Part shown: positions 35,146-43,514 of the stretch, piece by piece
Position numbering within the stretch: position 1 is the first letter of the stretch
Layout: each line of letters starts with the position of its first letter
NCBI RefSeq assembly: GCF_001895005.1
Contig: NZ_BCXH01000001.1
Location: forward strand, 372,001-436,000
Direction of reading: 5' to 3'
Origin: Rhodococcus yunnanensis NBRC 103083
GTDB taxonomy: Bacteria; Actinomycetota; Actinomycetes; Mycobacteriales; Mycobacteriaceae
DNA: 64,000 bases
The notes under the pieces: generated by a model
The model's database searches: none
Told to the model about the DNA's origin: nothing
What the model saw: the letters and a program-made list of their open reading frames with translations, nothing else
Program-made: the position numbers and the translations under genes

Positions 35146-35571
35146 CTACTCGGCAGGTCCGGAGATCTCCAATGCAATGTTGTCGGGATCGCGGAACTCC
35201 ACGATCGCAAGCCCTGGGCCTGCCGACTTGATCCCACCGTGTGCGATTCCCAGCGTGTCGAGCGTGGCGATCGCATCCGTCAGATCCTGATGGGTCTCGA
35301 CTCCGAAACTCAGATGGTCCAGGCCCGTACGGTCCTCGTCGAAGGTGTCCTGTCCCGGTGCAACCGGGCGTAGGCCGAACAGTCCGCCGCCGAATGTGTA
35401 GATGACGCCACCGAAGAGGAACCACAGTGCCTTCTTCGTTTCCTCGTCGGCCTCCGGATCCCACGCGTAGGCCACCTCGAAACCGAAGACACTGTCGTAG
35501 AACGCGCGCGAGGCGTCGATGTCGCGAACGGTGATTCGAACGTGGTGGTAATCCGTCACTGCGATCGGCAT
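35146..35571 (-). CDS. VOC (glyoxalase/bleomycin-resistance fold) protein
   Basis: A 141-residue single-domain protein with two beta-alpha-beta-beta-beta units: HHVRITVRDIDASRAFYDSVFGFE at the start (read in two parts) and LDHLSFGVETHQDL in the second unit. Metal-ligand candidates are the His near the start (YHHVRI), LDHLSF and the terminal Glu in NIALEI. Members isomerise, cleave or bind small molecules, including antibiotics and glutathione adducts; the exact substrate is unknown. It is transcribed away from the second VOC gene, with 176 bp between them containing a direct repeat. Confidence 0.9.
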   Translation of the reverse strand: MPIAVTDYHHVRITVRDIDASRAFYDSVFGFEVAYAWDPEADEETKKALWFLFGGVIYTFGGGLFGLRPVAPGQDTFDEDRTGLDHLSFGVETHQDLTDAIATLDTLGIAHGGIKSAGPGLAIVEFRDPDNIALEISGPAE

Positions 35572-35658
35572 GATTGCCTTCTCCTCATCTGATGACGTCT
35601 GTGCGTCACCGGGTTGTGTTTCCCGTACTCATTCGTCGCTGCGGTCGAATCGGATCGA

Positions 35659-35704
35659 GACGCCACAGAACCGATCAGGGATGGACGCCACAGAACCGAT
35701 CAGG
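35659..35704. repeat. Two 21-bp direct repeats between divergent VOC genes
   Basis: The unit beginning GACGCCACAGAACCG occurs at 35659-35679 and again at 35684-35704, with 25-bp start-to-start spacing and no mismatch. It lies upstream of both VOC genes, 44 bp before the plus-strand start. The placement and spacing (about 2.4 helical turns) fit a tandem activator site such as AraC proteins use, but a simple duplication is also possible. Confidence 0.7.
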
Positions 35705-35747
35705 AATAGAGAAGTGTCCGGGCGAACTCGGAACTAACGTGATCGTC

Positions 35748-36158
35748 ATGAACATCACCATTCAATCCAGCTTCCTTCCCCAGAACGATCCCGACGCTGC
35801 TCTTGCCTTCTACCGGGACACTCTGAAGTTCGAGGTCCGCAACGACGTCGGCTTCAACGGTATGCGCTGGATCACCGTCGGGCCGACGGATCAGCCCGAT
35901 GTGTCCATCGTCCTGCACCCGCCGGCCGCCGACCCCGGGATAACCGACGACGAACGCCGCGTGATCACCGAGATGATGGCCAAGGGAACGTACGGCGGAA
36001 TCCTGCTTGCCACGAAGGACCTCGACGACACCTTCACCACATTGCAGGCAACGGACGTCGACATCGTGCAGGAACCGACCGAGCAGCCGTACGGAGTCCG
36101 CGACTGCGCTGTGCGGGATCCAGCAGGGAACCTCATCCGAATCCAGGAATCACGATAG
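35748..36158 (+). CDS. VOC family protein linked to UvrA/AraC cassette
   Basis: A 136-residue VOC-fold protein (MNITIQSSFLPQNDPDAAL at the start; DCAVRDPAGNLIRI at the end). The start ATG 35748 matches the family's usual N-terminus; a GTG three codons earlier is possible. It is the first gene of a plus-strand run with the UvrA-like and AraC-like genes. The most economical reading is a small-molecule-binding or detoxifying protein working with them. The reaction cannot be deduced from the sequence. Confidence 0.9.
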   Translation: MNITIQSSFLPQNDPDAALAFYRDTLKFEVRNDVGFNGMRWITVGPTDQPDVSIVLHPPAADPGITDDERRVITEMMAKGTYGGILLATKDLDDTFTTLQATDVDIVQEPTEQPYGVRDCAVRDPAGNLIRIQESR

Positions 36159-36283
36159 AGCCGCTCACGACCTGATCCCGAGGGGCGCGTTTTCGGTGCA
36201 GCTCTGGTTGGATGCAACGGAAGTCTGCACCGATTTTCGGACCGCCGGCACGGACCCGCGAACAGAGGGAGAGACAAATTTCA

Positions 36284-38668
36284 ATGGCCACGAGGATGGA
36301 CGCAGTGTCACCCGAGTTGCACGTCGCCGACAGTCACGACCTCATTCGCGTGCAGGGGGCGCGAGTGAACAACCTCCAGGACATCAGCGTGGAGATCCCC
36401 AAACGCAGGTTGACGGTGTTCACCGGCGTATCCGGTTCGGGTAAGAGCTCACTGGTGTTCAGCACGATCGCGGCCGAGTCCCAAAGGATGATCAACGAGA
36501 CGTACAGCGCGTTCGTCCAAGGCTTCATGCCGACACTCGCCAGGCCCGACGTCGACGTTCTCGACGGGTTGACCACCGCCATCATTGTCGACCAGCAGCG
36601 TATGGGCGCCAATCCGCACTCCACGGTCGGCACCGCGACCGACGCCAACGCGATGCTGCGGATTCTGTTCAGCCGTGTCGGCACTCCGCACATCGGCAGT
36701 GCTCAAGCATTCTCCTTCAACGTCGCGTCGGTATCCGGCGCAGGAGCGGTGACCGTCGAGAAGGGTGGCCGCCAGACCAAGGAGAAGCGGACCTTCTCCA
36801 TCACCGGCGGCATGTGTCCGCGGTGCGAAGGTCGAGGTTCGGTGAGCGACATCGATCTGTCCGCGCTCTACGACGACTCCAAATCGCTCAACGACAGTGC
36901 CATCACGATCCCCGGGTACAGCATGGAGGGCTGGTACGGCCGGATCTTCCGCGGGTGCGGCTATTTCGATCCCGACAAGCCGATCGCCAAGTTCACCAAA
37001 CGAGAACTGAACGACCTGCTCTACCGCGAGCCGACCAAGATCAAGGTCGAAGGAATCAACCTGACCTACTCGGGACTGGTCCCCCAAATCCAGAAATCGT
37101 TCCTGTCCAAGGACGTCGACGCGATGCAGCCGCACATTCGCGCCTTCGTCGAACGTGCGGTCACCTTCGCCACCTGCCCCGAGTGCGACGGCACCCGGCT
37201 CAACGAGGGGGCGCGGTCGTCGAAGATCAAGGGCATCAGCATCGCCGACGCCTGCTCGATGCAGATCAGCGACCTGGCCGCATGGGTCGGCGGCCTGAAG
37301 GAGCCGTCCGTGGCGCCGCTGCTCGATTCACTCGGCGACACACTCGACTCGTTCGTGCAGATCGGACTCGGTTACCTGAGTCTGGAACGACCGGCGGGAA
37401 CGCTGTCCGGCGGTGAAGCGCAGCGCACCAAGATGATTCGCCACCTCGGCTCGTCCCTGACCGATGTGACCTACGTGTTCGACGAGCCGACGACGGGTCT
37501 GCACCCGCACGACATCGAGAACATGAACGAACTCCTGCTGCAATTACGCGACAAGGGAAACACGGTCTTGGTCGTCGAGCACAAGCCGGAGACGATCGTC
37601 ATCGCCGATCACATCATCGATCTCGGTCCCGGCGCGGGAAGCAACGGCGGCACAGTCTGTTTCGAGGGCACCGTCGACGGACTGCGCACCAGTGACACCA
37701 TCACCGGACATCATTTCGACGACCGAGCAGTGTTGAAGGGCACCGTTCGGGACTACACCGAGGTCGTCGAGATCCGGGGCGCCGACTCGCACAATCTGCG
37801 AGACGTGGACGTCGATGTGCCCCTCGGAATTCTGGTCGTCGTGACCGGAGTGGCCGGGTCGGGCAAGAGTTCGCTGATCCACGGCTCACTGTCCGGGCTC
37901 GACGACGTCGTCGCCATCGACCAAGGTGCCATTCGTGGATCTCGGCGCAGCAACCCCGCAACATACACGGGATTGCTCGAACCCATCCGGAAGGCATTCG
38001 CAAAGGAGAACGGCGTCAAACCGGCTCTGTTCAGTGCGAACTCGGAGGGCGCCTGCCCCACCTGCAACGGAAACGGCGTGATCTACAGCGACCTCGCGAT
38101 GATGGCGGGTGTCGCGACTCCGTGCGAGGAATGCGAAGGCAAGCGGTTCCAAGCGTCGGTGCTGGAGTACCACTTCGGCGGCAAGGACATCAGCGAGGTG
38201 CTCGCCATGTCCGCTGCCGAGGCCGAGCAGTTCTTCGGCGCAGGAGAGTCGAAGTTGCTTGCGGCGCACAAGATTCTGACCCGGTTCGTCGACGTCGGCC
38301 TCGGCTACATCAAGTTGGGTCAGCCACTGACCACCCTGTCCGGCGGTGAACGTCAGCGGTTGAAGCTTGCCACGCACATGGGTGAGAAGGGCGGAATCTA
38401 CGTCCTCGACGAACCGACGACGGGCCTGCACCTCGCGGACGTCGAGCAATTGCTCGGGCTGCTGGACCGCCTCGTCGACTCGGGGAAGTCGGTCATCGTC
38501 ATCGAGCATCACCAAGCCGTCATGGCACATGCCGATTGGATCATCGACCTGGGGCCGGGCGCAGGCCACGACGGCGGACTCGTCGTCTTCGAGGGCACGC
38601 CCACCGATCTGGTCGCCGATCGGTCGACCCTGACCGGTCGGCACCTCGCGGAGTACGTCGGGCTGTGA
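36284..38668 (+). CDS. Short UvrA-like ABC ATPase (UvrA paralogue)
   Basis: A 794-residue duplicated ABC ATPase of the UvrA family. It has two Walker A motifs (GVSGSGKSS near residue 48 and GVAGSGKSS near 523), two signature motifs (LSGGEAQR, LSGGERQR), two DEPTTGLH Walker B segments and zinc-type cysteine pairs (CPRCEG, CPECDG, CPTCNGNG, CEEC). Housekeeping UvrA is about 950 residues. This one is about 150 shorter and seems to lack most of the UvrB-binding insertion, as in the UvrA2/DrrC drug-resistance class. ATG 36284 is preceded by GGGAGAG. Its stop overlaps the GTG of the araC-like gene. It may recognise drug-DNA adducts, which is an inference. Confidence 0.9.
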   Translation: MATRMDAVSPELHVADSHDLIRVQGARVNNLQDISVEIPKRRLTVFTGVSGSGKSSLVFSTIAAESQRMINETYSAFVQGFMPTLARPDVDVLDGLTTAIIVDQQRMGANPHSTVGTATDANAMLRILFSRVGTPHIGSAQAFSFNVASVSGAGAVTVEKGGRQTKEKRTFSITGGMCPRCEGRGSVSDIDLSALYDDSKSLNDSAITIPGYSMEGWYGRIFRGCGYFDPDKPIAKFTKRELNDLLYREPTKIKVEGINLTYSGLVPQIQKSFLSKDVDAMQPHIRAFVERAVTFATCPECDGTRLNEGARSSKIKGISIADACSMQISDLAAWVGGLKEPSVAPLLDSLGDTLDSFVQIGLGYLSLERPAGTLSGGEAQRTKMIRHLGSSLTDVTYVFDEPTTGLHPHDIENMNELLLQLRDKGNTVLVVEHKPETIVIADHIIDLGPGAGSNGGTVCFEGTVDGLRTSDTITGHHFDDRAVLKGTVRDYTEVVEIRGADSHNLRDVDVDVPLGILVVVTGVAGSGKSSLIHGSLSGLDDVVAIDQGAIRGSRRSNPATYTGLLEPIRKAFAKENGVKPALFSANSEGACPTCNGNGVIYSDLAMMAGVATPCEECEGKRFQASVLEYHFGGKDISEVLAMSAAEAEQFFGAGESKLLAAHKILTRFVDVGLGYIKLGQPLTTLSGGERQRLKLATHMGEKGGIYVLDEPTTGLHLADVEQLLGLLDRLVDSGKSVIVIEHHQAVMAHADWIIDLGPGAGHDGGLVVFEGTPTDLVADRSTLTGRHLAEYVGL

Positions 38669-39114
38669 CCGAATCCACGAACGAGCAGCGGCTGCTCGAT
38701 CTCGCCCGGTTACGGCGTGTTCGGGACCGGATCGATCGCGATTTCGTACAGCCTCTCGATGTCGAGGCGTTGGCCCGCGGCGTCCACATGTCGGCGGGTC
38801 ACCTCAGCCGAGAATTCAAGCTCGCCTACGGTGAGTCGCCCTACAGCTACCTGATGACCCGTCGCATCGAACGTGCGATGGCGCTGTTTCGCCGCGGCGA
38901 CGTCAGCGTCACCGATGCATGCTTCGCCGTCGGATGTTCCTCACTGGGAACCTTCAGCACCCGCTTCACCGAGTTGGTCGGTGTGCCACCGAGTGTCTAC
39001 CGCCGACAGTCGGCGACGGCGACCGCCGAAATGCCGTCGTGCGTGTCGAAGCAGGTCACCAGGCCGATCAGGGCTCGTCAGCCGCATGTCGCGCCATCAC
39101 CTGTCGGGCCCTGA
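38665..39114 (+). CDS. Small AraC-family transcriptional regulator
   Basis: A 149-residue protein that is almost only the AraC/XylS DNA-binding domain: first helix-turn-helix around LARGVHMSAGHLSREFK, second around TDACFAVGCSSLGTFSTRF, ending with the family PPSVYR. There is no N-terminal ligand domain, so sensing may depend on another protein such as the upstream VOC protein. GTG 38665 overlaps the UvrA-like stop by four bases (GTGA), giving translational coupling. The 3' end overlaps the convergent WYL regulator by 47 bp. Confidence 0.9.
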   Translation: MTESTNEQRLLDLARLRRVRDRIDRDFVQPLDVEALARGVHMSAGHLSREFKLAYGESPYSYLMTRRIERAMALFRRGDVSVTDACFAVGCSSLGTFSTRFTELVGVPPSVYRRQSATATAEMPSCVSKQVTRPIRARQPHVAPSPVGP

Positions 39115-40039
39115 GATATACCGCCGATCTGACGTCGTGCGGGCCGAGCACTTCGCAGTCCTCCCCCAACATCCAGACTGTCGAACACGCATGCTCCACA
39201 CCACCGAACAGCACATCGAGCTCGATCCACTCGTCGGACTCGGACTCGGACTCGGACACCGACTCGGACCGAATCTCCACCTCGACAGCGGTGGCTTCGA
39301 CCGAAGCGAGATGTTCGCCGCGAATCCGCAGCTGCACGCGCACCATCTCGCGCGTGGATCTGAAACGCGATCGACCGGCATCCCAGAGTTTGCCGAGGTC
39401 GATCTTCGGGTCACGCCGAGCAGGTTCGGTCAGTAGCTCGGCCTCTCTGATCCGAGATACCCGGTAGGTCCTGTCGTCCCCGTTCACGGTCGCCATCAGA
39501 TACCACTGACCAGCCGCATGAACGAGCCCCACCGGGTCGACCGTTCTCACCCGTGACGGTCCGCTTCTCCCCTCGTAGTCGATACGCAGTCGTCGTCCGA
39601 GAAACACGCCCTGCTGGACGAGACCCAGATGCTCGTCCGGCGCGGTATCGCGCAACCATCCCTCCGGCCGGACCAGCACCCGTTCCGCGACCGACGTGGC
39701 GACCCTGCGCTGCTCGTCCGGCAGCGACGCCGCCACTTTGCGCATCGCCGATGCGAATGCCGACGACATTCCCAGTGACGCCGACGCGTCGGCGGACAGA
39801 AGAGCCGTCGCCTCCTCGACGGACAATCCGGTGAGGTCGGTGGTGAAACCGGGCAACAGCTCGAAACCGCCGTGGCGCCCGCGTTCGGCGTACACCGGAA
39901 AACCCGACGTCGACAGTGCATCTATGTCACGGAGAACCGTCCGTTCCGATACTTCGAGCTCTTCGGCCAGCTGTGATGCGGACATCCGTCCGCGATGTCG
40001 AAGGAGAAGCACCAACGAGATCAACCTGTCCGCGCGCAC
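39068..40039 (-). CDS. YafY-type HTH and WYL-domain transcriptional regulator
   Basis: A 323-residue regulator with an N-terminal helix-turn-helix (SASQLAEELEVSERTVLRDID, residues about 20-41), a WYL domain (about 140-215, with AAGQWYLMATV) and a C-terminal WCX-like part. WYL proteins bind nucleotides, nucleic acid or other ligands. A run of SES-type repeats (SESVSESESESD, near residue 255) is encoded by repeated GACTCG hexamers at about 39236-39262 and looks like slippage. It starts at GTG 40039 and is divergent from the MDMPI-like gene, which it may control. Confidence 0.9.
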   Translation of the reverse strand: MRADRLISLVLLLRHRGRMSASQLAEELEVSERTVLRDIDALSTSGFPVYAERGRHGGFELLPGFTTDLTGLSVEEATALLSADASASLGMSSAFASAMRKVAASLPDEQRRVATSVAERVLVRPEGWLRDTAPDEHLGLVQQGVFLGRRLRIDYEGRSGPSRVRTVDPVGLVHAAGQWYLMATVNGDDRTYRVSRIREAELLTEPARRDPKIDLGKLWDAGRSRFRSTREMVRVQLRIRGEHLASVEATAVEVEIRSESVSESESESDEWIELDVLFGGVEHACSTVWMLGEDCEVLGPHDVRSAVYLRARQVMARHAADEP

Positions 40040-40064
40040 TCGAACATCGTCTCAGAAATACACG

Positions 40065-40077
40065 ACACAAGGTGTCA
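40065..40077. promoter_or_regulatory. Candidate operator between WYL regulator and divergent gene
   Basis: A perfect dyad, GACAC-AAG-GTGTC, sits in the 93-bp gap between the WYL regulator and the plus-strand MDMPI-like gene, 26 bp from the regulator's start. The position fits autoregulation and control of the divergent gene. Confidence 0.45.
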
Positions 40078-40132
40078 GGTATTCGAAGTTCACTTGCTGT
40101 CGTACCGACGAACGCGACCGAAAGGCACCACC

Positions 40133-40750
40133 ATGACCGCTACGACACTCGACCCCCGACCTCTCTACCGCGACGCGTTGGCCTGGGTCACCGACCTGAT
40201 CGCCGGTGTGACGCAGGACCAGATGGGGTTACCGACACCGTGTCCCGACTTCGACGTCAGGACCTTGCTCGGACATCAACTCGCCGGAGTCCGCCGAGCG
40301 CGGACAATGGGCCTCGGCGGTGACGCGAGAACAGTGCCGTTCGTACTCACCGATTTCGGCGATCCTGTCACCGCCTATCGAGCGGAAGCCGATCTCGCGC
40401 TCGGGGTGTGGGACGACGACGACAAACTCACCACGACGGTGACCGCTCCGTGGGGAACGGTCCCCGGGCGTGCTGCAGTATGGGCGTACATCAACGAGAC
40501 ACTGGTCCACGGGTGGGACCTGGCCGTGTCCACCGGCCAACCGTTCGAAGCGGATCCCGACCTCGTCTCCCCCGTGCTCGTCGCCGCGACGCGGGCTATT
40601 CCGGGCGACTCACGTGACGAAATGCCCTTCGGCGAGGTCGTCGCGCCCGGCGCGCAGGCAGGGCCGACGGAGCGACTCGCCAACTGGTCCGGCCGCGTCA
40701 GCACTCCCTGGACATCGGCAGCCTCGCATGGACGGGCCGGATCACGCTGA
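40133..40750 (+). CDS. DinB/MDMPI-like (TIGR03086-type) protein
   Basis: A 205-residue member of the DinB/mycothiol-dependent maleylpyruvate isomerase group. Typical motifs are PTPCPDFDVRTLLGHQL near residue 38 and NETLVHGWDLA near residue 125, which supply the metal-binding histidines. Such proteins in actinobacteria use mycothiol or bind metals; the exact reaction is unknown. ATG 40133 has GAAAGG about seven bases upstream. The C-terminus (after about residue 185) is unlike the usual family ending, and the gene overlaps the convergent amidohydrolase by 9 bp. Confidence 0.85.
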   Translation: MTATTLDPRPLYRDALAWVTDLIAGVTQDQMGLPTPCPDFDVRTLLGHQLAGVRRARTMGLGGDARTVPFVLTDFGDPVTAYRAEADLALGVWDDDDKLTTTVTAPWGTVPGRAAVWAYINETLVHGWDLAVSTGQPFEADPDLVSPVLVAATRAIPGDSRDEMPFGEVVAPGAQAGPTERLANWSGRVSTPWTSAASHGRAGSR

Positions 40751-42361
40751 CGCGTCGTACACCTGGACGCCGGCGAGATAGGTCGCGAGGACATCCAGAT
40801 CGGCGATGTCCTCGGGCGGAACAGTTCTCGGATCCGCCGAGAGGACGACGAAATCTGCGTACTTGCCGATCTCGATGGAGCCGATCTCGTGGTCGGAGAA
40901 CAGTTGCCACGCAGCGTCGATCGTCTGCGCTCGGATGGCCTGATCGACCGTGAGCCGTTCCTCGGGACCCGACACCCGCCCGCTCGGCGTTGTTCTCGTG
41001 ACTGCGACGGCGATGTTGCGCAGCGGTTCCTCCGGAGTGACGGGAGGATCGTTGTGCAACGAGATCCGCATTCCTGCTGCCACAGCGGATCCGGCGGGCA
41101 TCCACCGAGATCCATGCTCTGGCCCGAACAGCCCGTCGATGAGAACATCACCCCAATAATGGATCTGGTCCACGAACATGCTGCAGGTCACTCCGAGCGA
41201 CACTGCTCGTTCGATCTGGTCCTGACGAATGGCACCGACGTGTTCGAGCCGCAGACGATGGTCCTGTCTGCCATGGCGTGCGAGGACGTTCTCGTATACG
41301 TCGAGGATCGTGTCGATCCCGTTGTCTCCCATCACATGACAGGCCATCGGCCACCCGAGCGGGAAGTAGGCGCCCACGATATCGGTCAATTGTTCGCGTG
41401 TGTAGTTGGCGTGCCCACACGACCCTGCCGCCACGCCGATCGATGCGGTTGCATCGGTGTCCAGATACGGAAACGTCAGGTCGATGTTCCCGATCCACGG
41501 CGAGCCGTCCACCCAGATCTTGATCCCGGTGCTGCGGACCAGATCGTCACCGGCTCCCGGTGCGGAATGCGCGGTCATCTGCGGGTTCGACATCTCGTAG
41601 GTCCGCAGGCGGACGGTCAGCGCACCGGTCGACTTCAGTGCATCGACGAGCGGGCCGAATGTCGGGTCGTATGCCATCTCGGAACACGTCGTCAGACCTG
41701 CCCGGTTCAGCCGAGAACATTCCTCGGCCAACATCGCAGGATACGAACCGGCATTCATCGCCGCCGCGACCAAGGGGAATACCGCGGCAGTCTCGCGGGC
41801 CGTCCCGTCGAGTTCGCCGTCCTCGTCGCGCCCGTACGCCGCGCCCTTGGGATCGGCAGTGTGGCGGTCCAGGCCGTGCAGGCGCGCCGCCGCCGAGTTG
41901 AAGAACGCGAGGTGCCCCGAGTTGTGCAGGATCACCAGCGGACTGCTCGGTGCGGCCGCATCGAGCCACTGCAGCGTCGGCTGAGGCAGCCCTTTCTGCA
42001 GCAACGCATCCCAGCCGCTGAGAAATGCCCCGTCGCCGCCGCGACGCGCGACCTCGTCGTGGACTGCCTGCACCACCGTCTCGGCGTCGCGAATCGTCAC
42101 CGGCCTGATATCGACCATCCTGTCGGACAGAACCACGGCCTCCATCAGCGGATGACCGTGTGCCTCCACCAGACCGGGCATCACACATCCGTCGCCGATA
42201 TCGACAACACGGGTGTCAGGCCCGATCTCGGCTGCGAGTTCTGCTGCAGTACCCACCGCCGAGATCCGACCATCGCGCACCGCAACGGCTTCGGCAGTGG
42301 GATACCTCGAATCGACGGTCAGGACCGTCCCCACTATGACAAGTTCGGCTTTCGACGACAT
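40742..42361 (-). CDS. YtcJ-like amidohydrolase (second in the window)
   Basis: A 539-residue amidohydrolase-superfamily protein. It has a metal-site HxH variant, VEAHGHPL, early in the barrel, then ACHVMGDNG, RLEHVGAI and LHNDPPVTP. The last has Asn-Asp where many relatives have Ser-Asp. ATG 42361 follows an AGGAGG ribosome site with five-base spacing. It stands as a single gene between the MDMPI-like gene and the iron-binding lipoprotein gene. It is only distantly related to the amidohydrolase at 27349-28968, and the substrate is unknown. Confidence 0.85.
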   Translation of the reverse strand: MSSKAELVIVGTVLTVDSRYPTAEAVAVRDGRISAVGTAAELAAEIGPDTRVVDIGDGCVMPGLVEAHGHPLMEAVVLSDRMVDIRPVTIRDAETVVQAVHDEVARRGGDGAFLSGWDALLQKGLPQPTLQWLDAAAPSSPLVILHNSGHLAFFNSAAARLHGLDRHTADPKGAAYGRDEDGELDGTARETAAVFPLVAAAMNAGSYPAMLAEECSRLNRAGLTTCSEMAYDPTFGPLVDALKSTGALTVRLRTYEMSNPQMTAHSAPGAGDDLVRSTGIKIWVDGSPWIGNIDLTFPYLDTDATASIGVAAGSCGHANYTREQLTDIVGAYFPLGWPMACHVMGDNGIDTILDVYENVLARHGRQDHRLRLEHVGAIRQDQIERAVSLGVTCSMFVDQIHYWGDVLIDGLFGPEHGSRWMPAGSAVAAGMRISLHNDPPVTPEEPLRNIAVAVTRTTPSGRVSGPEERLTVDQAIRAQTIDAAWQLFSDHEIGSIEIGKYADFVVLSADPRTVPPEDIADLDVLATYLAGVQVYDASA

Positions 42362-42392
42362 GCACACCTCCTCGAGCAGTATGCGCGAAAAG

Positions 42393-43400
42393 TTACCCGG
42401 CGGTGAGCCTTTCGGTCGCCTCGTCGATCGCGTACGGGATGCTCAATACCGTGTTGTAGGACATCGCGGCACCGATGGCGGGTGACTCGGTGTACGGGAC
42501 GACGACCGCGCGACCGTCTTTCACCACGCTCAGTCCCTGGTAGAGGGTATTGGTGTCGAGCTCTTTCGCTCCTTCGGTATCGGCCATGACCAGAATGCGA
42601 TCGAGGTCGATGAGGTCGAACCTCTCGTTGGACAGCCACTCACCGAATGCATCACCGATATAGGCGTCGAGGTCTGCCGGGGCCTGAAATCCCAGCGACG
42701 TCATGAAGAGTCCTCGCGGATCACCGGAGGCGAACACATACCCCTCGGGAGTGTCGAGGTTGACCACCGTTGCCGTCTGCTCGGCGAATTCGGGGTGTTC
42801 CTGCCGCACCGTCGCGAATGCGGCTTCGGTGTCGGCGATGAGCTTCTCGGCCTCGGCCTGCTTGCCCACCGCTTTACCTGCGGTCAGCGTCATCTCGGTC
42901 CACGGCGTTGTATAGGCATCGTAGTCGGGGCTTTGGGCGACAGTCGGTGCGATCTGCGTCAACCTGGAGTAGGACTCCTCGTCCACGTCGGCGTACAACG
43001 CGAGGATGAGGTCCGGTTCCAGCGATGCGATGAGCTCGTAGTTCACCTCGTCGGCAGTATTGATGTAAGTCGGCTTCTGGTCCTTCCAGTACTGCTCGAC
43101 CCACGGCCAGCTCTCGTCCATGCCCGAACCCCACCACTGCCCGACGCCTACCGGAGTCACGCCGAGCGCGAGCAGTGGCTCGTGGTCGGTGTATCCGATC
43201 GTGACGACGCGCTGTGGCTCGGACTCGATGGTCGTGGATCCGCGAGCGTGTTCGATCGTCACGGGAAACGCTCCGCTCGAATCGTTCGAGGCAGGCGCGG
43301 CGGAGTCGGTGCCGGACTCGCCGCACGCAGCTGCAGCGCCGAGTAGGAGCACGGTTGCTATCGATGCCGTGACGCGTGTAAGTGTGCGGGAAATGCGCAC
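42393..43400 (-). CDS. Fe(III)-siderophore ABC transporter substrate-binding lipoprotein
   Basis: A 335-residue periplasmic-binding protein of the FepB/FecB/BtuF type. It has a signal peptide and lipobox ending at C26 (LLGAAAAC), so it should be lipidated and anchored outside the membrane. The two lobes are joined by a long helix, with typical landmarks RVVTIGYTDHEPLLALGV and YELIASLEPDLIL. It probably captures a ferric siderophore or haem-like ligand. No permease or ATPase gene adjoins it, so it must borrow a transporter. An iron box lies upstream, 39 bp from its start, and predicts repression under iron-replete conditions. Confidence 0.93.
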   Translation of the reverse strand: MRISRTLTRVTASIATVLLLGAAAACGESGTDSAAPASNDSSGAFPVTIEHARGSTTIESEPQRVVTIGYTDHEPLLALGVTPVGVGQWWGSGMDESWPWVEQYWKDQKPTYINTADEVNYELIASLEPDLILALYADVDEESYSRLTQIAPTVAQSPDYDAYTTPWTEMTLTAGKAVGKQAEAEKLIADTEAAFATVRQEHPEFAEQTATVVNLDTPEGYVFASGDPRGLFMTSLGFQAPADLDAYIGDAFGEWLSNERFDLIDLDRILVMADTEGAKELDTNTLYQGLSVVKDGRAVVVPYTESPAIGAAMSYNTVLSIPYAIDEATERLTAG

Positions 43401-43438
43401 GGAGTGGCTCCTTCATGGAACTGGGGATGGTTACTGAT

Positions 43439-43457
43439 TCAAGTGAGGCTAACCTTG
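43439..43457. promoter_or_regulatory. IdeR/DtxR-type iron box
   Basis: This 19-bp site matches the IdeR/DtxR consensus at 14 of 19 positions, including the unbroken core AGGCTAACCT. It lies in the 114-bp gap between the iron-binding lipoprotein and the AraC-like regulator, so it could control both directions. Confidence 0.8.
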
Positions 43458-43514
43458 CCTCCTGATCCAGTCCATGCGCCCCGATGGACGGCACTACGGA
43501 AGGAAGGACGCCCG

